A stretch of DNA of 64,000 nucleotides, from NCBI GenBank assembly GCA_943788005.1, contig CALSOP010000006.1, forward strand, positions 62,001 through 126,000, written 5' to 3'. Made by a program: the position numbers and the translations under genes. The DNA is from an uncultured Gammaproteobacteria bacterium (GTDB lineage Bacteria; Pseudomonadota; Gammaproteobacteria; Eutrophobiales; Eutrophobiaceae). Shown here in pieces: positions 29,221 to 39,635 of the stretch. The notes below the pieces were generated by a model that was not told the origin of the DNA, did not search any database, and was given only the letters and a program-made list of their open reading frames with translations. The first letter of the stretch is position 1. Each line of letters starts with the position of its first letter.

Positions 29221-30066
29221 CTAGACAGGGACATGGCTTGTCCAATTAGGGTGTTCATCAGCACGCTTTATCATCTCGCGTAGCACATCATGAGACCTTT
29301 TCAATTTCACATAAGGGTCTCCCCCCTCTTCCCATCCAAGATAACCGAACATACCTTCGTAACCTTTATTTTTTAAGGCGCCAATGATGGCGAAGTTGTC
29401 TAATTCGCCCACATCCAATGGTTCAACTGTAGCAACACCTGCGAATCCCAGAGGACTTTGACGACTACCTGACAAATGTACCTTGCGTAGATGAGGATAA
29501 ACCTCGTTGAGAACGCGGCTTGGGCTACCTCCTTCTAATGCATACCAATGGAAGCTTGTGAACACAATCCCAAGATTAGGATGGTTGATTGCTCTGCATA
29601 AACGAACCGCGTCACTATGTCGTTCTAGCCAAAACTTTATGTGTGTATACAAAAGTATATCGATTCCACGACGCTCACATATTTCCAACGCCTGCTTAAG
29701 CCAATCACTGACAGGTTCATCTCCTTGCGTAGAAGACGGTGATATCCCTCTACCAGCACTGCGTATGGAAAGGTCTATTTGAGTACAGCCTTGAATATTT
29801 TCAAGTAGCGTTAGAATGCCACTATTATGAGGATGATCTGTCGGATAATCTAAATCAAGAACAATATAAATGCCTGTGGCATCAAGACCATGCTTTTCTT
29901 TAACTGTAGCGAGGACATCTGCAGTTTGCCAACGCGTGCCATCCCAGATGGAACGATGAATTCCATCGTAGCCAATCTCTTTAATCATTTCGCATTGTGC
30001 ATCAAAATCGTAGACACCTTGGGTATTGTAAAAGGCGAAATCCATAGCATAAATTTTATTGATCAT
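29221..30066 (-). CDS. Sugar phosphate isomerase/epimerase (xylose isomerase-like TIM barrel)
   Basis: A 281-residue AP-endonuclease-2-type TIM barrel: FDAQCEMIKEIGYDGIHRSIWDG near residue 22, LLYTHIKFWLERHSDAVRLC near residue 139, NLGIVFTSFHWY and VHLSGS toward the end. Members isomerise or epimerise sugars and related polyols; the substrate is not evident. It follows the luciferase-like oxidoreductase gene on the same strand by 23 bases, suggesting an operon. Confidence 0.78.
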   Translation of the reverse strand: MINKIYAMDFAFYNTQGVYDFDAQCEMIKEIGYDGIHRSIWDGTRWQTADVLATVKEKHGLDATGIYIVLDLDYPTDHPHNSGILTLLENIQGCTQIDLSIRSAGRGISPSSTQGDEPVSDWLKQALEICERRGIDILLYTHIKFWLERHSDAVRLCRAINHPNLGIVFTSFHWYALEGGSPSRVLNEVYPHLRKVHLSGSRQSPLGFAGVATVEPLDVGELDNFAIIGALKNKGYEGMFGYLGWEEGGDPYVKLKRSHDVLREMIKRADEHPNWTSHVPV

Positions 30067-30089
30067 CTCTTTTCTCGTCGTGTAACTGA

Positions 30090-31130
30090 TTAATTATTGA
30101 TTTTAAAATTAGGCAGCACAGTCTCACCGATTTCAGCGATAACTTCTTCAGCGGGCCGTTTACCTATTTTAAGATTTAAGGCCACATGGTTTACCCCGAT
30201 AAGCTGACATTGTTCCAAAAATTCAGTCAGTACCTTTGTACCACCCCTAAAACCAAGATGAATCGGCGTAGGTGCTTCGTCAGGATCTTCGCTTAAATCG
30301 ATATAAAACGATTGCGCAAACGGTTTGAATTTTTCATTAGCATTTTTTTTCAATTCTTCACGCCATTGTTGAATAATCTTAGCTTGACTATCAAGCGGCC
30401 GAGGATAAGTAATCCAACCGTCTGCGTTAGCGGCTATCCAGCCTAAACTCTGCTGGCTGTTTCCGGTAACCAGAAAGGGTAATTTACCAACCGGCTTGGG
30501 TATCGTGTCCGCCATCCCTTTTAATACCGATGATTGACACTGGATATGAGGAAAACTTTCTTCCAGGGCTTGTTTTATTACGTCGAAATGGTCTCTGAAT
30601 CGTTCGCCTCTTGTTTCAATATCGACATTAAATGCGGGGAACTCTACAGGCCTATCTCCAGAGGCAACCCCTAATACTAATCTGCCATTTGATAATTGGT
30701 CTATAGACGCAGCAGCTTTCGCTGTATGCAGAGGGTGCCGGATCGGTAAAATAACTGAACCTGTAGCAAGTGTAATATCTTTGGTCTGAGCGGCTATCCA
30801 ACTAAGATATACCCACACGTCAAAGATTTGTCCAACATCACCAAAACTGGGGTCGCGTAAAGGCACATCTCTAAACCAAAGCGCAGCATAACCCAACTCT
30901 TCGGTCAATTTAGCAAGACGTTCTTGATCTTGCATCGCAGGAACATCTCTTTCATATGATTCGAGTGGACAAAATATTCCCAGCGATAGCTTATTTTCAA
31001 CAAACATACGTTTAAATCCGTTTCCAGACTCAATGGTTGCGGATGAATTTACTTCAAGCACAGAGGCCTCCCAGTTGCGTTTTAGCGCGTCATTTTGTTT
31101 ATAACAATTCTGACTCTTGAATTGGTGCAA
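30090..31130 (-). CDS. Luciferase-like (LLM class) flavin oxidoreductase, BA3436 type
   Basis: A flavin-dependent TIM-barrel oxidoreductase with the motifs of the BA3436-like subfamily: ELGYAALWFRDVPLRDPSFGDVGQ, LATGSVILPIRHPLHTAKAAASIDQLSNGRLVLGVASGDRPVEFPAF, and FLVTGNSQQSLGWIA. The 346-residue frame has about 38 extra N-terminal residues before the conserved FKRMF, so the true start may be the ATG near 31007. The substrate is unknown. It is divergent from the E1-lipoyl operon. Confidence 0.82.
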   Translation of the reverse strand: MHQFKSQNCYKQNDALKRNWEASVLEVNSSATIESGNGFKRMFVENKLSLGIFCPLESYERDVPAMQDQERLAKLTEELGYAALWFRDVPLRDPSFGDVGQIFDVWVYLSWIAAQTKDITLATGSVILPIRHPLHTAKAAASIDQLSNGRLVLGVASGDRPVEFPAFNVDIETRGERFRDHFDVIKQALEESFPHIQCQSSVLKGMADTIPKPVGKLPFLVTGNSQQSLGWIAANADGWITYPRPLDSQAKIIQQWREELKKNANEKFKPFAQSFYIDLSEDPDEAPTPIHLGFRGGTKVLTEFLEQCQLIGVNHVALNLKIGKRPAEEVIAEIGETVLPNFKINN

Positions 31131-31341
31131 AAAAAGTGATTGAACTGTACAGCGAAATTTAGTTTTTACAAACGAATTAGCTTTATTTAAGTATTACATT
31201 CCTGTTCTATATAAATGCGCCTCATACACTTGAGTTTTGTGCCTCTAAAAAACCTTCAGGTTTGTAAATTAGTTCAGAGGTTATATGATGTGAAAATCGT
31301 AACAGTTTAATTTTGACTAAATTAACCAGGAGATCCTCTCG

Positions 31342-32328
31342 ATGCAAGCCGATGCAAAGAAGCAGAGCTGGATGTATGAAAATATGTTCAAAAGCCGTTA
31401 TTACGAAGAATGCATGGAGGCTGCTTATCTAGAAGGCAAGCAACCCGTATTTAACATGGCCAACGGCCCTGTTCCCGGCGAAATGCATCTGTCCAATGGG
31501 CAGGAACCCTGCGCTGTCGGTGTTTGTGCCCACCTCGATGCCGACGATGCCGTTTTTGCTACACATCGGCCACACCACATTGCCATAGCCAAGGGCGTTG
31601 ATTTAAAAGCCATGACTGCAGAGATATTTGGTAAAAAAACTGGTCTATCTGGTGGTCGTGGTGGTCATATGCATTTATTTGATACCAAAGTAAATTTTGC
31701 CTGTAGCGGCATCATTGCTGAAGGCATGGGTCCCGCAGCCGGAGTAGCGCTAGCACGAAAACTCCGCAATGAACCCGGCGTCGCCGTAGCCTTTATTGGC
31801 GAGGGCGCTGCTAACCAAGGCGGCTTTCATGAAACCATGAATCTTGCCGCGGTCTGGAAACTCCCCTTTGTTTGCATCATTGAAGACAATGCTTGGGGTA
31901 TTTCTGTCGCTAAAACAGATGCAACAGCAGTACCCAGAAACGATGTTCGTGCAGCTGCCTATGGAATTCCCGGAGAATATGTAGAAGGAAATGATCCTTT
32001 GGCTATATATGATGCGGCAGAACGTGCCATTAACAGAGCACGGGCAGGAGAAGGTCCCAGTCTGATAGAAATAGAAACATACCGTTTGGCTGGGCACTTT
32101 ATGGGCGATGCTGAAGCCTATCGCCCCGAAGGCGAAAAAGACGGCCTTTTGGCGAAAGACCCTATCCCAGCATTTCGAAAACATCTATTAGACAGTGGTG
32201 TGATTAATGAAGCTGCCTTGAAGAATATTGAAGGTGCTATGCATGCCGAGGTCGATGAGGCCTTTGAATTTGCCCGAGCTGCAGCTGAGCCCGAACCCGC
32301 TGAAGCACTAGAAAAAGTCTTTGCCTAG
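31342..32328 (+). CDS. acoA: Thiamine-dependent dehydrogenase E1 alpha subunit (AcoA/PdhA type)
   Basis: E1 alpha with the downstream E1 beta decarboxylates a 2-oxoacid or acetoin on thiamine diphosphate and passes the acyl group to a lipoyl arm. The 328-residue protein has SGGRGGHMHL near residue 98 and the ThDP motif GEGAANQGGFHETMNLAA...EDNAWGIS near residues 153-185. A good ribosome site (CAGGAGATC) precedes the ATG. The closest general match is acetoin dehydrogenase, but pyruvate or branched-chain 2-oxoacids cannot be excluded. Confidence 0.88.
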   Translation: MQADAKKQSWMYENMFKSRYYEECMEAAYLEGKQPVFNMANGPVPGEMHLSNGQEPCAVGVCAHLDADDAVFATHRPHHIAIAKGVDLKAMTAEIFGKKTGLSGGRGGHMHLFDTKVNFACSGIIAEGMGPAAGVALARKLRNEPGVAVAFIGEGAANQGGFHETMNLAAVWKLPFVCIIEDNAWGISVAKTDATAVPRNDVRAAAYGIPGEYVEGNDPLAIYDAAERAINRARAGEGPSLIEIETYRLAGHFMGDAEAYRPEGEKDGLLAKDPIPAFRKHLLDSGVINEAALKNIEGAMHAEVDEAFEFARAAAEPEPAEALEKVFA

Positions 32329-32337
32329 GAGAAAATT

Positions 32338-33354
32338 ATGGCCACACCTAAACGTAAATTAACCACAGCAAAGGCAATCAGTGAAGCTATTTCTCAAGAA
32401 ATGGAAGCTGATGAAAATGTTTTTGTCATGGGCGAAGATATCGCCAAACTCGGCGGTGTCTTTGGCACAACCACTGGTCTATTAGATAAATTTGGTCCTG
32501 AACGCGTCCGCGATACCCCTATTTCAGAAACAGCCTTCATTGGTGCTGCTGTGGGTGCCGCTGCTGCAGGCATGCGTCCTATAGTAGAATTGATGTTTGT
32601 CGATTTTTTCGGCGTTTGCATGGATGCGATCTATAACCTTGCAGCTAAAAACTGTTATTTCTCAGGCGGCAATCAACCTATTCCCATGGTACTGATGACC
32701 TCGGTGGGTGGTGGTTATGGGGATGCCGGCCAACACAGCCAATGTTTATATGGCACCTTTGCGCATTTGCCTGGAATGAAGGTAGTTGTTCCATCCAATG
32801 CTTATGATGCAAAAGGCCTGATGCATACCGCAGTTGCCGATGATAACCCGGTTATTTTCATGCTTCATAAAAACCTGCAAGGCATGGGCTGGCTAGGCAC
32901 TGTTAAAAACTCAATCGTTGATGTGCCAAGAGAAACCTATGGTGTTCCCTTTGGTGAAGCTGCCATTGTTCGCGAAGGAAAAGACATTACGCTTGTTGGT
33001 CTGGGTGTTACAGTGCACATGGCACTTGATGCAGCAGAAGCCTTGGCTAAAGAAGGTGTTGAAGCTGAAGTGGTTGACCTTCGAACTTTAGTTCCACTTG
33101 ACCGTGACACCGTATTTAACTCAGTTTCCAAGACTGGACGACTATTAGTAATTGACGATGATTACATTAGTTATGGTGTTAGCGGTGAAATTATTTCATC
33201 TGTTGCAGAACAAGACAGCAGTATTTTTAAAACATCTCCACAACGAATTGCTTTCCCGGATATTCCAATACCCTTTACCCGACCGATGGAACAATTCGCT
33301 TTACCTAACAAAGATAAGATTTTTAATGCCGTCAAAGAAATGATGAAGGATTAA
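32338..33354 (+). CDS. acoB: Thiamine-dependent dehydrogenase E1 beta subunit (AcoB/PdhB type)
   Basis: The 338-residue partner of the upstream E1 alpha, starting 9 bases after it with a TAGGAGA ribosome site. Visible are the VFVMGEDIAKLGGVFGTT N-terminus, RVRDTPISETAFIGAAVGAAAAGMRP near residue 58, the transketolase C-terminal domain (ITLVGLGVTVHMALDAAEAL; VVDLRTLVPLD near 240) and FPDIPIPFTRPMEQ at the end. It supplies half of the active site. Together the two subunits normally form an alpha2-beta2 tetramer. Confidence 0.9.
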   Translation: MATPKRKLTTAKAISEAISQEMEADENVFVMGEDIAKLGGVFGTTTGLLDKFGPERVRDTPISETAFIGAAVGAAAAGMRPIVELMFVDFFGVCMDAIYNLAAKNCYFSGGNQPIPMVLMTSVGGGYGDAGQHSQCLYGTFAHLPGMKVVVPSNAYDAKGLMHTAVADDNPVIFMLHKNLQGMGWLGTVKNSIVDVPRETYGVPFGEAAIVREGKDITLVGLGVTVHMALDAAEALAKEGVEAEVVDLRTLVPLDRDTVFNSVSKTGRLLVIDDDYISYGVSGEIISSVAEQDSSIFKTSPQRIAFPDIPIPFTRPMEQFALPNKDKIFNAVKEMMKD

Positions 33355-33358
33355 TAAC

Positions 33359-33586
33359 ATGGATATAAAAATTACAAACGACATAGTGGAAGATGGTGCA
33401 GAAGCCGTCATCGTTACCTGGTACTTTGAAGATGGTGATGACGTAGAAAAGGATGCGGTACTAGCAGATATCATGATTGAAAAAGCATCGCTTGAATTTC
33501 CGGCGCCCTGCTCTGGAAAATTAACTATCAAGAAAGAATGTGAAGTGGTCTTACAAGAAGGCGATATTATTGCCACTATTGAATGA
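33359..33586 (+). CDS. Free-standing lipoyl-domain protein
   Basis: A complete 75-residue biotinyl/lipoyl-type domain and nothing more. The target lysine is Lys42 in DIMIEKASLE, in the place of the classical DKA, with the matching turn PAPCSGKL and the closing GDIIATIE. In 2-oxoacid dehydrogenases this domain is the N-terminus of E2, linked to a ~230-residue acyltransferase. Here it is a separate protein starting 4 bases after E1 beta. Lipoylation rather than biotinylation is inferred from the E1 neighbours. Confidence 0.85.
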   Translation: MDIKITNDIVEDGAEAVIVTWYFEDGDDVEKDAVLADIMIEKASLEFPAPCSGKLTIKKECEVVLQEGDIIATIE

Positions 33587-33619
33587 TGAACGTGCCCAGA
33601 AAGATCTAAACGATTAATT

Positions 33620-34402
33620 TCACAAACTAGTTTCTTGATTAAACTTATCAACGGCAATCTTCAACAGCTTATAGCCTTCAACGAGTCGCATAGAAGGACG
33701 ACCCAAATACGCTTCCGGGATTGAAACTAGTCGTTGATTTCGAACAGCTGACACAGAACTCAGCAGTGGGTTGTCGCTTATCACCGATGGACGATATTTA
33801 TCTTCTTTAACGCCACACCATGAGATGACAATAATGTCTGGATCCAATTTGGCAAATTGTTCAAACTCAAGCGGCAAACTTGTCTCTTCAAATTCTTCCA
33901 AAGCATTTCGTCCACCAGCCAATTCGATCAGTTCATGAACCCAGCTTTTTCTTGCCGCAGCAATTACTGGCTTTGGCCACCACTGCACTGCAGTTGAAGG
34001 ACGCTGTTTACCTGAGTCATCTACTGGTTTAATTTCCTGTTGCATGCCTTCAATCAATTGTGTTCCGCGAGCGGCAACACCTAACTGTTGTGCAATGTCA
34101 TCAATGTCTTGGTAAACCGCTGCTAATGATTCTGGGGCAGATGCCCAATAAGGTAATCCTGCAGTTTTCAAAGAATCGATAACCTTATCGTGACCTGGGA
34201 CAGTTAATGAAGCCAATACTAGATCAGGTTGCAGTTGGGAAATTACTTCTGCATCAACTTGAAGATCAGGCCCTACTCTTGGCAAGCTGGAGACGACGTC
34301 TTTCGGGTAATCAGAGTGGTTATCAACACCGACTAAATATTGTGCGCAACCTAGTGCACAAACAATCTCTGTATTGGAACAGGTAGTTGAGACAATACGC
34401 AT
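33620..34402 (-). CDS. Cobalamin-binding protein, BtuF-like periplasmic-binding fold
   Basis: The 260-residue protein shows the helical-backbone metal/cobalamin receptor fold: MRIVSTTCSNTEIVCALGCAQYLVGVDNHSDYP, LQPDLVLASLTVPGH, and LEFEQFAKLDPDIIVISWCG. There is no signal peptide, although relatives in transporters have one, so it is predicted to be cytoplasmic. It ends 13 bases upstream-strand-wise from the B12-dependent mutase gene on the same strand, which supports a B12-related role. Whether it binds cobalamin is inference. Confidence 0.8.
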   Translation of the reverse strand: MRIVSTTCSNTEIVCALGCAQYLVGVDNHSDYPKDVVSSLPRVGPDLQVDAEVISQLQPDLVLASLTVPGHDKVIDSLKTAGLPYWASAPESLAAVYQDIDDIAQQLGVAARGTQLIEGMQQEIKPVDDSGKQRPSTAVQWWPKPVIAAARKSWVHELIELAGGRNALEEFEETSLPLEFEQFAKLDPDIIVISWCGVKEDKYRPSVISDNPLLSSVSAVRNQRLVSIPEAYLGRPSMRLVEGYKLLKIAVDKFNQETSL

Positions 34403-34415
34403 TTAAAACTACGCC

Positions 34416-37400
34416 CTACATATTCCTGCGATATTGACCGCCGACTTCGAAGAATGCATTAGTAATTTGACCGAGTGAACAGTGCTCAACAGCATCCATT
34501 AAAACTGCGAAAACATTTTCATTGTTTTGTGCCGCTTTTTTCAGTTTCTCAATATGGCTTTCACTTTGATCTTTATGTCGCGAATGAAAATCTTCGAGAC
34601 GGCTCAACTGACTTTGCTTCTCTGCTTCAGTTGAACGGGCCAACTCGATATCTTTTGTCTGTTCATCTGCATTTGGATTTTCAAAAGTATTGACGCCAAT
34701 AATAGGCAGTTCACCACTATGCTTGAGCATTTCATACTGCATCGATTCATCTTGAATCTTGCCTCGTTGATACCCCGTTTCCATTGAACCAAGCACACCA
34801 CCGCGCTCTGACATTCGATCAAACTCTTGTAGCACGGCCTCTTCAACCAGGTTTGTTAACTCCTCTACAATAAAAGAACCTTGAAGCGAATTCTCATTTT
34901 TGGAAAGGCCATATTCTTGATTAATGATCAATTGTATTGCCATTGCTCGACGCACTGAGTCTTCTGTTGGTGTAGTTATCGCCTCATCATAAGCATTAGT
35001 GTGCAAGCTGTTACAATTATCATTGATCGCAATTAATGCTTGTAAGGTCGTTCTAATATCATTGAAGTCTATTTCTTGCGCATGCAAGGAACGTCCTGAT
35101 GTCTGAATATGATATTTCAATTTCTGGCTGCGTTCATTCGCGCTATATTTAAATCGCATCGTGGTAGACCATATACGGCGAGCAACACGTCCCATAACAG
35201 TGTATTCAGGATCCATTCCGTTAGAGAAAAAGAATGAAAGATTCCCTGCAAAGTCATTGATATCCATTCCACGTGATAGATACGTTTCAACGTATGTAAA
35301 ACCATTGGCTAAGGTAAATGCTAATTGTGAGATAGGATTCGCACCTGCTTCTGCGATGTGATATCCGGAGATAGAAACTGAATAGAAATTCTTAACTTTC
35401 TTATCGACGAAATACTGTTGTATGTCACCCATTAACTTGAGACTAAACTCAGTTGAAAAAATACAGGTATTTTGCCCCTGATCTTCCTTCAGAATATCAG
35501 CCTGAACTGTGCCACGAACATTTTCCAGAGACCAATCTTTGATTTTTAATTTTTCATCAGCTGTGGCTTTTCTGCGATTATCCTTTTCAAATTTTGCGTA
35601 CTGTTGCTCAATTGCCGTGACCAGAAATAAAGCTAGGATAGTTGGCGCAGGGCCGTTAATAGTAAGAGAAACTGATGTCGTAGGTGAACACAAATCAATT
35701 CCATCATAGAGTGCTTTCATATCATCCAGTGTTGCAACTGACACGCCTGAATTCCCAACCTTGCCATATATATCTGGCCGTTGACCGGGATCATTTCCGT
35801 AGAGTGTCACCGAATCAAATGCCGTCGAAAGACGGGTTGCATCAGAATTCTTAGACAGGTATTTGAAACGACGATTGGTACGAAATGGGTCGCCTTCTCC
35901 AGCAAACATGCGCGTTGGATCTTCACCTTCTCGTTTAAAGGCAAATACTCCGGCAGTATAAGGAAACTTTCCAGGCACATTTTCTTCAAGCAGGAAGCGC
36001 AGGATTTCTCCTTCATCCTCATAACGTGGCAACGAAACCTTTGGAATACGAGTATTAGAAAGTGTGTGACTAATTATTTTCGTGTGTAACGCTTTGCCTC
36101 TAACATCCACGACATATTCATCAGCAGCATAATCTTTTTTAAGTGCTGGCCACAGCTCAAGTAATTTACGGCAACGTGGATCAAGTTTGTCTTCACGCTT
36201 TTCTATTAAGACATCCAAAGCATTGTTCTTGTCGCCAGATGACTCGAGCATTTTTTTTGATTCTATTAGCTGCTGCCGTTCACGCGCAATTATTACCTGT
36301 TCTGCTGACGTCTTATGATAATCTCGAACAGTCTCTGCTATTTCTGCGAGATAGCGCTGCCGTTCAGCGGCAACGATTACTGTTCTGCTGGTAGAACATT
36401 TTGAAACTAGCGGCGCAAAAAACCCTCCATGCCAACTGTTTAATTTTTTTTCTTTAAAAATATTGAGTACGCCGTGATATAAAGAAGTCACGCCATCGTC
36501 ATTGAATTTTGAAGCAATGGTTCCGTATACTGGCAATTCTTCAACTGCGGTTGAAAACAATTCATTGTTCCGTTGATATTGCTTCCGAACATCGCGCAAG
36601 GCATCTTCACCACCTTTGCGATCGAATTTATTAATCACAACCACATCGGCAAAATCGAGCATATCAATTTTTTCAAGCTGGCTCGCAGCTCCAAACTCTG
36701 GTGTCATGACATACATAGATGTATTGACATACGGCACGATAGCCGCGTCACCCTGACCTATTCCTGGCGTCTCTACGATGATCATATCAAATTCAGAAAC
36801 TTTACAGAGGTCGATGATATGTGTCAGTGAAGTAGGTACTTCTCCTGTTGTTCCGCGTGTTGCAATTGATCGAAAATAAATATTAGGAACATCAAGTGCA
36901 TTCATACGAATACGATCACCGAGAAGTGCCCCACCCGTTTTACGTTTAGTCGGATCGATGGCGATAATTGCAATTTTCAGTTCATCAAGGTCAAGATTAA
37001 AACGACGAATTAATTCATCAGTCAACGATGATTTACCAGAACCGCCTGTACCTGTAATTCCCAATACTGGGGTTTTACTGAATTTCTTAGCTTCTTCCGT
37101 CAGTGTGCTGAGACGACTTTTAGTAATGACACCTTCATCTATTGCTGTAATCAAACGAGCAAGTTGACCGTAGCCATTTTGCGAAAGATTGCTATTATTT
37201 TCAGGGATATCCTTATCGGATAAATCAACATCTGCACGCTCAACCATTTCGTTGATGATGCCTTGCAACTGCATTCTCTGACCGTCTTCGGGAGAGTAGA
37301 TGCGTGTAACACCATATTGTTCAAGTTCAGCAATTTCTTCCGGAACAATCACGCCGCCACCGCCACCAAAAACCTTTATATGAGACGCGCCGCGTTCTTT

Positions 37401-37691
37401 GAGTAGATCTACCATGTATTTGAAATATTCAACATGGCCACCCTGATAAGAACTGATAGCAATCCCTTGAACATCTTCCTGAATAGCAGCATTTATGATT
37501 TCGCCGACTGAACGGTTATGCCCTAAATGAATAACCTCGACACCCGTTGACTGTAAAATGCGACGCATAATGTTAATGGCAGCATCATGTCCATCAAACA
37601 GACTAGCCGCTGTGATAAAACGAACATGATTCTGAGCTTTGTATTTCTCAGTTATAAGGTTTTTACTTACCAAGTTTGCTGGTGTTGCCAT
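34416..37691 (-). CDS. icmF: Fused isobutyryl-CoA mutase
   Basis: IcmF interconverts isobutyryl-CoA and n-butyryl-CoA using adenosylcobalamin, with a built-in G-protein chaperone. The 1091-residue protein has the fused order: B12-binding domain (about 20-155, [14 protein letters not shown] and FGGGGGVIV), MeaB-type GTPase (about 200-410, P-loop [17 protein letters not shown]) and the mutase TIM barrel (about 540-1090, [25 protein letters not shown]). Length matches known IcmF. The TIM-barrel sequence GVFAFKRE...FDSVTLYG is of the IcmF type, not methylmalonyl-CoA mutase. A medium-chain acyl-CoA synthetase lies upstream on the same strand and could feed it. Confidence 0.93.
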   Translation of the reverse strand: MATPANLVSKNLITEKYKAQNHVRFITAASLFDGHDAAINIMRRILQSTGVEVIHLGHNRSVGEIINAAIQEDVQGIAISSYQGGHVEYFKYMVDLLKERGASHIKVFGGGGGVIVPEEIAELEQYGVTRIYSPEDGQRMQLQGIINEMVERADVDLSDKDIPENNSNLSQNGYGQLARLITAIDEGVITKSRLSTLTEEAKKFSKTPVLGITGTGGSGKSSLTDELIRRFNLDLDELKIAIIAIDPTKRKTGGALLGDRIRMNALDVPNIYFRSIATRGTTGEVPTSLTHIIDLCKVSEFDMIIVETPGIGQGDAAIVPYVNTSMYVMTPEFGAASQLEKIDMLDFADVVVINKFDRKGGEDALRDVRKQYQRNNELFSTAVEELPVYGTIASKFNDDGVTSLYHGVLNIFKEKKLNSWHGGFFAPLVSKCSTSRTVIVAAERQRYLAEIAETVRDYHKTSAEQVIIARERQQLIESKKMLESSGDKNNALDVLIEKREDKLDPRCRKLLELWPALKKDYAADEYVVDVRGKALHTKIISHTLSNTRIPKVSLPRYEDEGEILRFLLEENVPGKFPYTAGVFAFKREGEDPTRMFAGEGDPFRTNRRFKYLSKNSDATRLSTAFDSVTLYGNDPGQRPDIYGKVGNSGVSVATLDDMKALYDGIDLCSPTTSVSLTINGPAPTILALFLVTAIEQQYAKFEKDNRRKATADEKLKIKDWSLENVRGTVQADILKEDQGQNTCIFSTEFSLKLMGDIQQYFVDKKVKNFYSVSISGYHIAEAGANPISQLAFTLANGFTYVETYLSRGMDINDFAGNLSFFFSNGMDPEYTVMGRVARRIWSTTMRFKYSANERSQKLKYHIQTSGRSLHAQEIDFNDIRTTLQALIAINDNCNSLHTNAYDEAITTPTEDSVRRAMAIQLIINQEYGLSKNENSLQGSFIVEELTNLVEEAVLQEFDRMSERGGVLGSMETGYQRGKIQDESMQYEMLKHSGELPIIGVNTFENPNADEQTKDIELARSTEAEKQSQLSRLEDFHSRHKDQSESHIEKLKKAAQNNENVFAVLMDAVEHCSLGQITNAFFEVGGQYRRNM

Positions 37692-37809
37692 TTAATACCT
37701 CTGATTTGTAACCTTTATAAGCCTCTTTCAAGTCTATTTCCAGAGTCTTTTACGAAGAAAGGATATGCAACATACTTCAATAGAATCATATTTCTGATTT
37801 TTGGTTTCA

Positions 37810-39447
37810 TCAGCTAATGCCTTCTTCTCGCAATTCAACTCTGCGTATCTTTCCCGAAACTGTTTTCGGTAATGATTCTCGATATTCAATTTCACGTGGG
37901 TATTTGTAGGGCGCAGTGATTTTTTTCATGAAATTTTGAAGTTCTTTGGTAAGCGCTTCACTAGGCACAAAATTTGGTGCAAGTACTATGAAGGCCTTCA
38001 CTATTTCACCACGAATTTCATCTGGCTTACCTACCGCTGCAGATTCGTGGACAGCCGGATGTTCAAGTAGGTAACTCTCAACTTCAAATGGACTAATTCG
38101 ATATCCCGACGAACTGATAACGTCATCAGAACGGCCAACAAACCAGATGTAGCCATCTTCATCAATCGTCCCGGTATCTCCTGTTAGGTACCAGCCATTT
38201 CTAAATGACAATGCCGTCGCCTCATCATCCTGCCAGTACCCAGCAAACATACCGGGCGGTAACGGTTCAGTAATTCGTATAGCAATGTGCCCTACTGTAT
38301 CAATGTCAGATAAATTGCCTTCATCATCTACGATATGTACATCAACACCGGGTACAGGTTTACCCATGGAGCCTGGTTTAACGGGAATCGCTGGGTAATT
38401 GGCGACTATATTAATCGACTCTGTCTGGCCATAACCATCATAGATATCTGATCCGGTTGCTTCGTGCCAGACCTTTATGACTTCAGGGTTAAGTGGTTCG
38501 CCTGCACCTATCGCATGTCGAATTGATGTCAAATTATATTGCGACAGATCCATCTGCGCAAAAACTCGATAAATTGTGGGTGGTGCACAGAATGTAGTTA
38601 CTCCCAATTTATCAATCAATTTCAGATGTAAATCAGCATCAAAACCTTCGCCATTAAAAAGTATTACTGTCACACCCATTTGCCAAGGAGAAAATAACAT
38701 CCCCCATGCTGCTTTGGCCCATCCTGTATCTGAAAGTGTCCAGTGAATATCATCTTCTTTCAGATCCATCCAATAACGGCCGGTAATACTATGCGCTAGC
38801 GCGTAGGAATGATCACGTGGAACCATCTTTGGCATGGCTGTAGTGCCGGAGGTAAAGTACATGATCATCAGATCAGATGAGCGAGTCGGCTTCAGTTGTG
38901 TTTTATCTAGTGTGTCAGATGCTTGAGATGTTATTTCAGAATAACATTGCCAACCTTCTCTGGGTTCGCCAATCACAATAAAGGTTTTTAATGTCGGACA
39001 TAAATGTCTGACCTCATCCACTTTTATGGCGTTTTCAGAAGTGACAATAATAAGCTTAGCTTTCGACCTGTTGATACGGTACTCAATATCTTTAGCAGAC
39101 AACATAGCTGTTCCTGGCATGGAAACAACACCCGATTTACAACAACCGATCATAGTGAAGTACCACTCGGGGATGCGCGGTAACATGACAAAGGCAAAGT
39201 CACCTTTTTTAGCACCCGTCGTTAGCAAGGCATTAGCAAATTGATTGGAAGCAAGATCTAGATCGCTAAAGGCGTAATGTCGAATATTATCTCCCTTATT
39301 ATCGACAGCAATAAAAGCAGTCTTGTCATGCTCTTTTGCCATTTTCTCAATAACATCGAAGCCAAAATTATAAAACTCAGGTATCTCAAGTTTGAACTGA
39401 CTCTTGATCTCATCATAATCGTGCATCTCTGGTAAGAACATTCTCAT
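37810..39447 (-). CDS. Medium-chain acyl-CoA synthetase (AMP-forming)
   Basis: The 545-residue enzyme belongs to the ANL superfamily and resembles ACSM-type medium-chain and isobutyryl/benzoyl-CoA synthetases. It has the phosphate-binding YFTSGTTAMPKM near residue 204, GYGQTE near 342, YLTGDTG near 427 and the C-terminal catalytic lysine motif PKTVSGKIRR near 531. It lies 118 bases upstream of icmF on the same strand. I infer that it activates a short branched acid, such as isobutyrate, for the mutase. Confidence 0.85.
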   Translation of the reverse strand: MRMFLPEMHDYDEIKSQFKLEIPEFYNFGFDVIEKMAKEHDKTAFIAVDNKGDNIRHYAFSDLDLASNQFANALLTTGAKKGDFAFVMLPRIPEWYFTMIGCCKSGVVSMPGTAMLSAKDIEYRINRSKAKLIIVTSENAIKVDEVRHLCPTLKTFIVIGEPREGWQCYSEITSQASDTLDKTQLKPTRSSDLMIMYFTSGTTAMPKMVPRDHSYALAHSITGRYWMDLKEDDIHWTLSDTGWAKAAWGMLFSPWQMGVTVILFNGEGFDADLHLKLIDKLGVTTFCAPPTIYRVFAQMDLSQYNLTSIRHAIGAGEPLNPEVIKVWHEATGSDIYDGYGQTESINIVANYPAIPVKPGSMGKPVPGVDVHIVDDEGNLSDIDTVGHIAIRITEPLPPGMFAGYWQDDEATALSFRNGWYLTGDTGTIDEDGYIWFVGRSDDVISSSGYRISPFEVESYLLEHPAVHESAAVGKPDEIRGEIVKAFIVLAPNFVPSEALTKELQNFMKKITAPYKYPREIEYRESLPKTVSGKIRRVELREEGIS

Positions 39448-39635
39448 TATTCTCCTGGCACTAGCTAAAGAGTTTACTAATTTATACAGATAAGCATCTA
39501 AATGTTACAGCGTCATGCTAAAGAAAAAAAGCTGCGCTCTGTTCAGGGAAACTGATGTACTAAATGAAATGCGTTTAAACGTTTATCAAAGGAACTATTA
39601 TTGCCACTGTTAAATAGCGACAAGTGTTGAAAGTC

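Noticed and set aside
31750..32184. 144-codon frame antisense to E1 alpha
   Set aside because: Runs opposite a clear conserved gene and its product is Cys/Ser/Phe-rich noise produced by the codon pattern of the real strand.
33620..34402. B12 ABC importer operon (btuFCD)
   Set aside because: No permease or ATPase gene is adjacent and the protein has no signal peptide.
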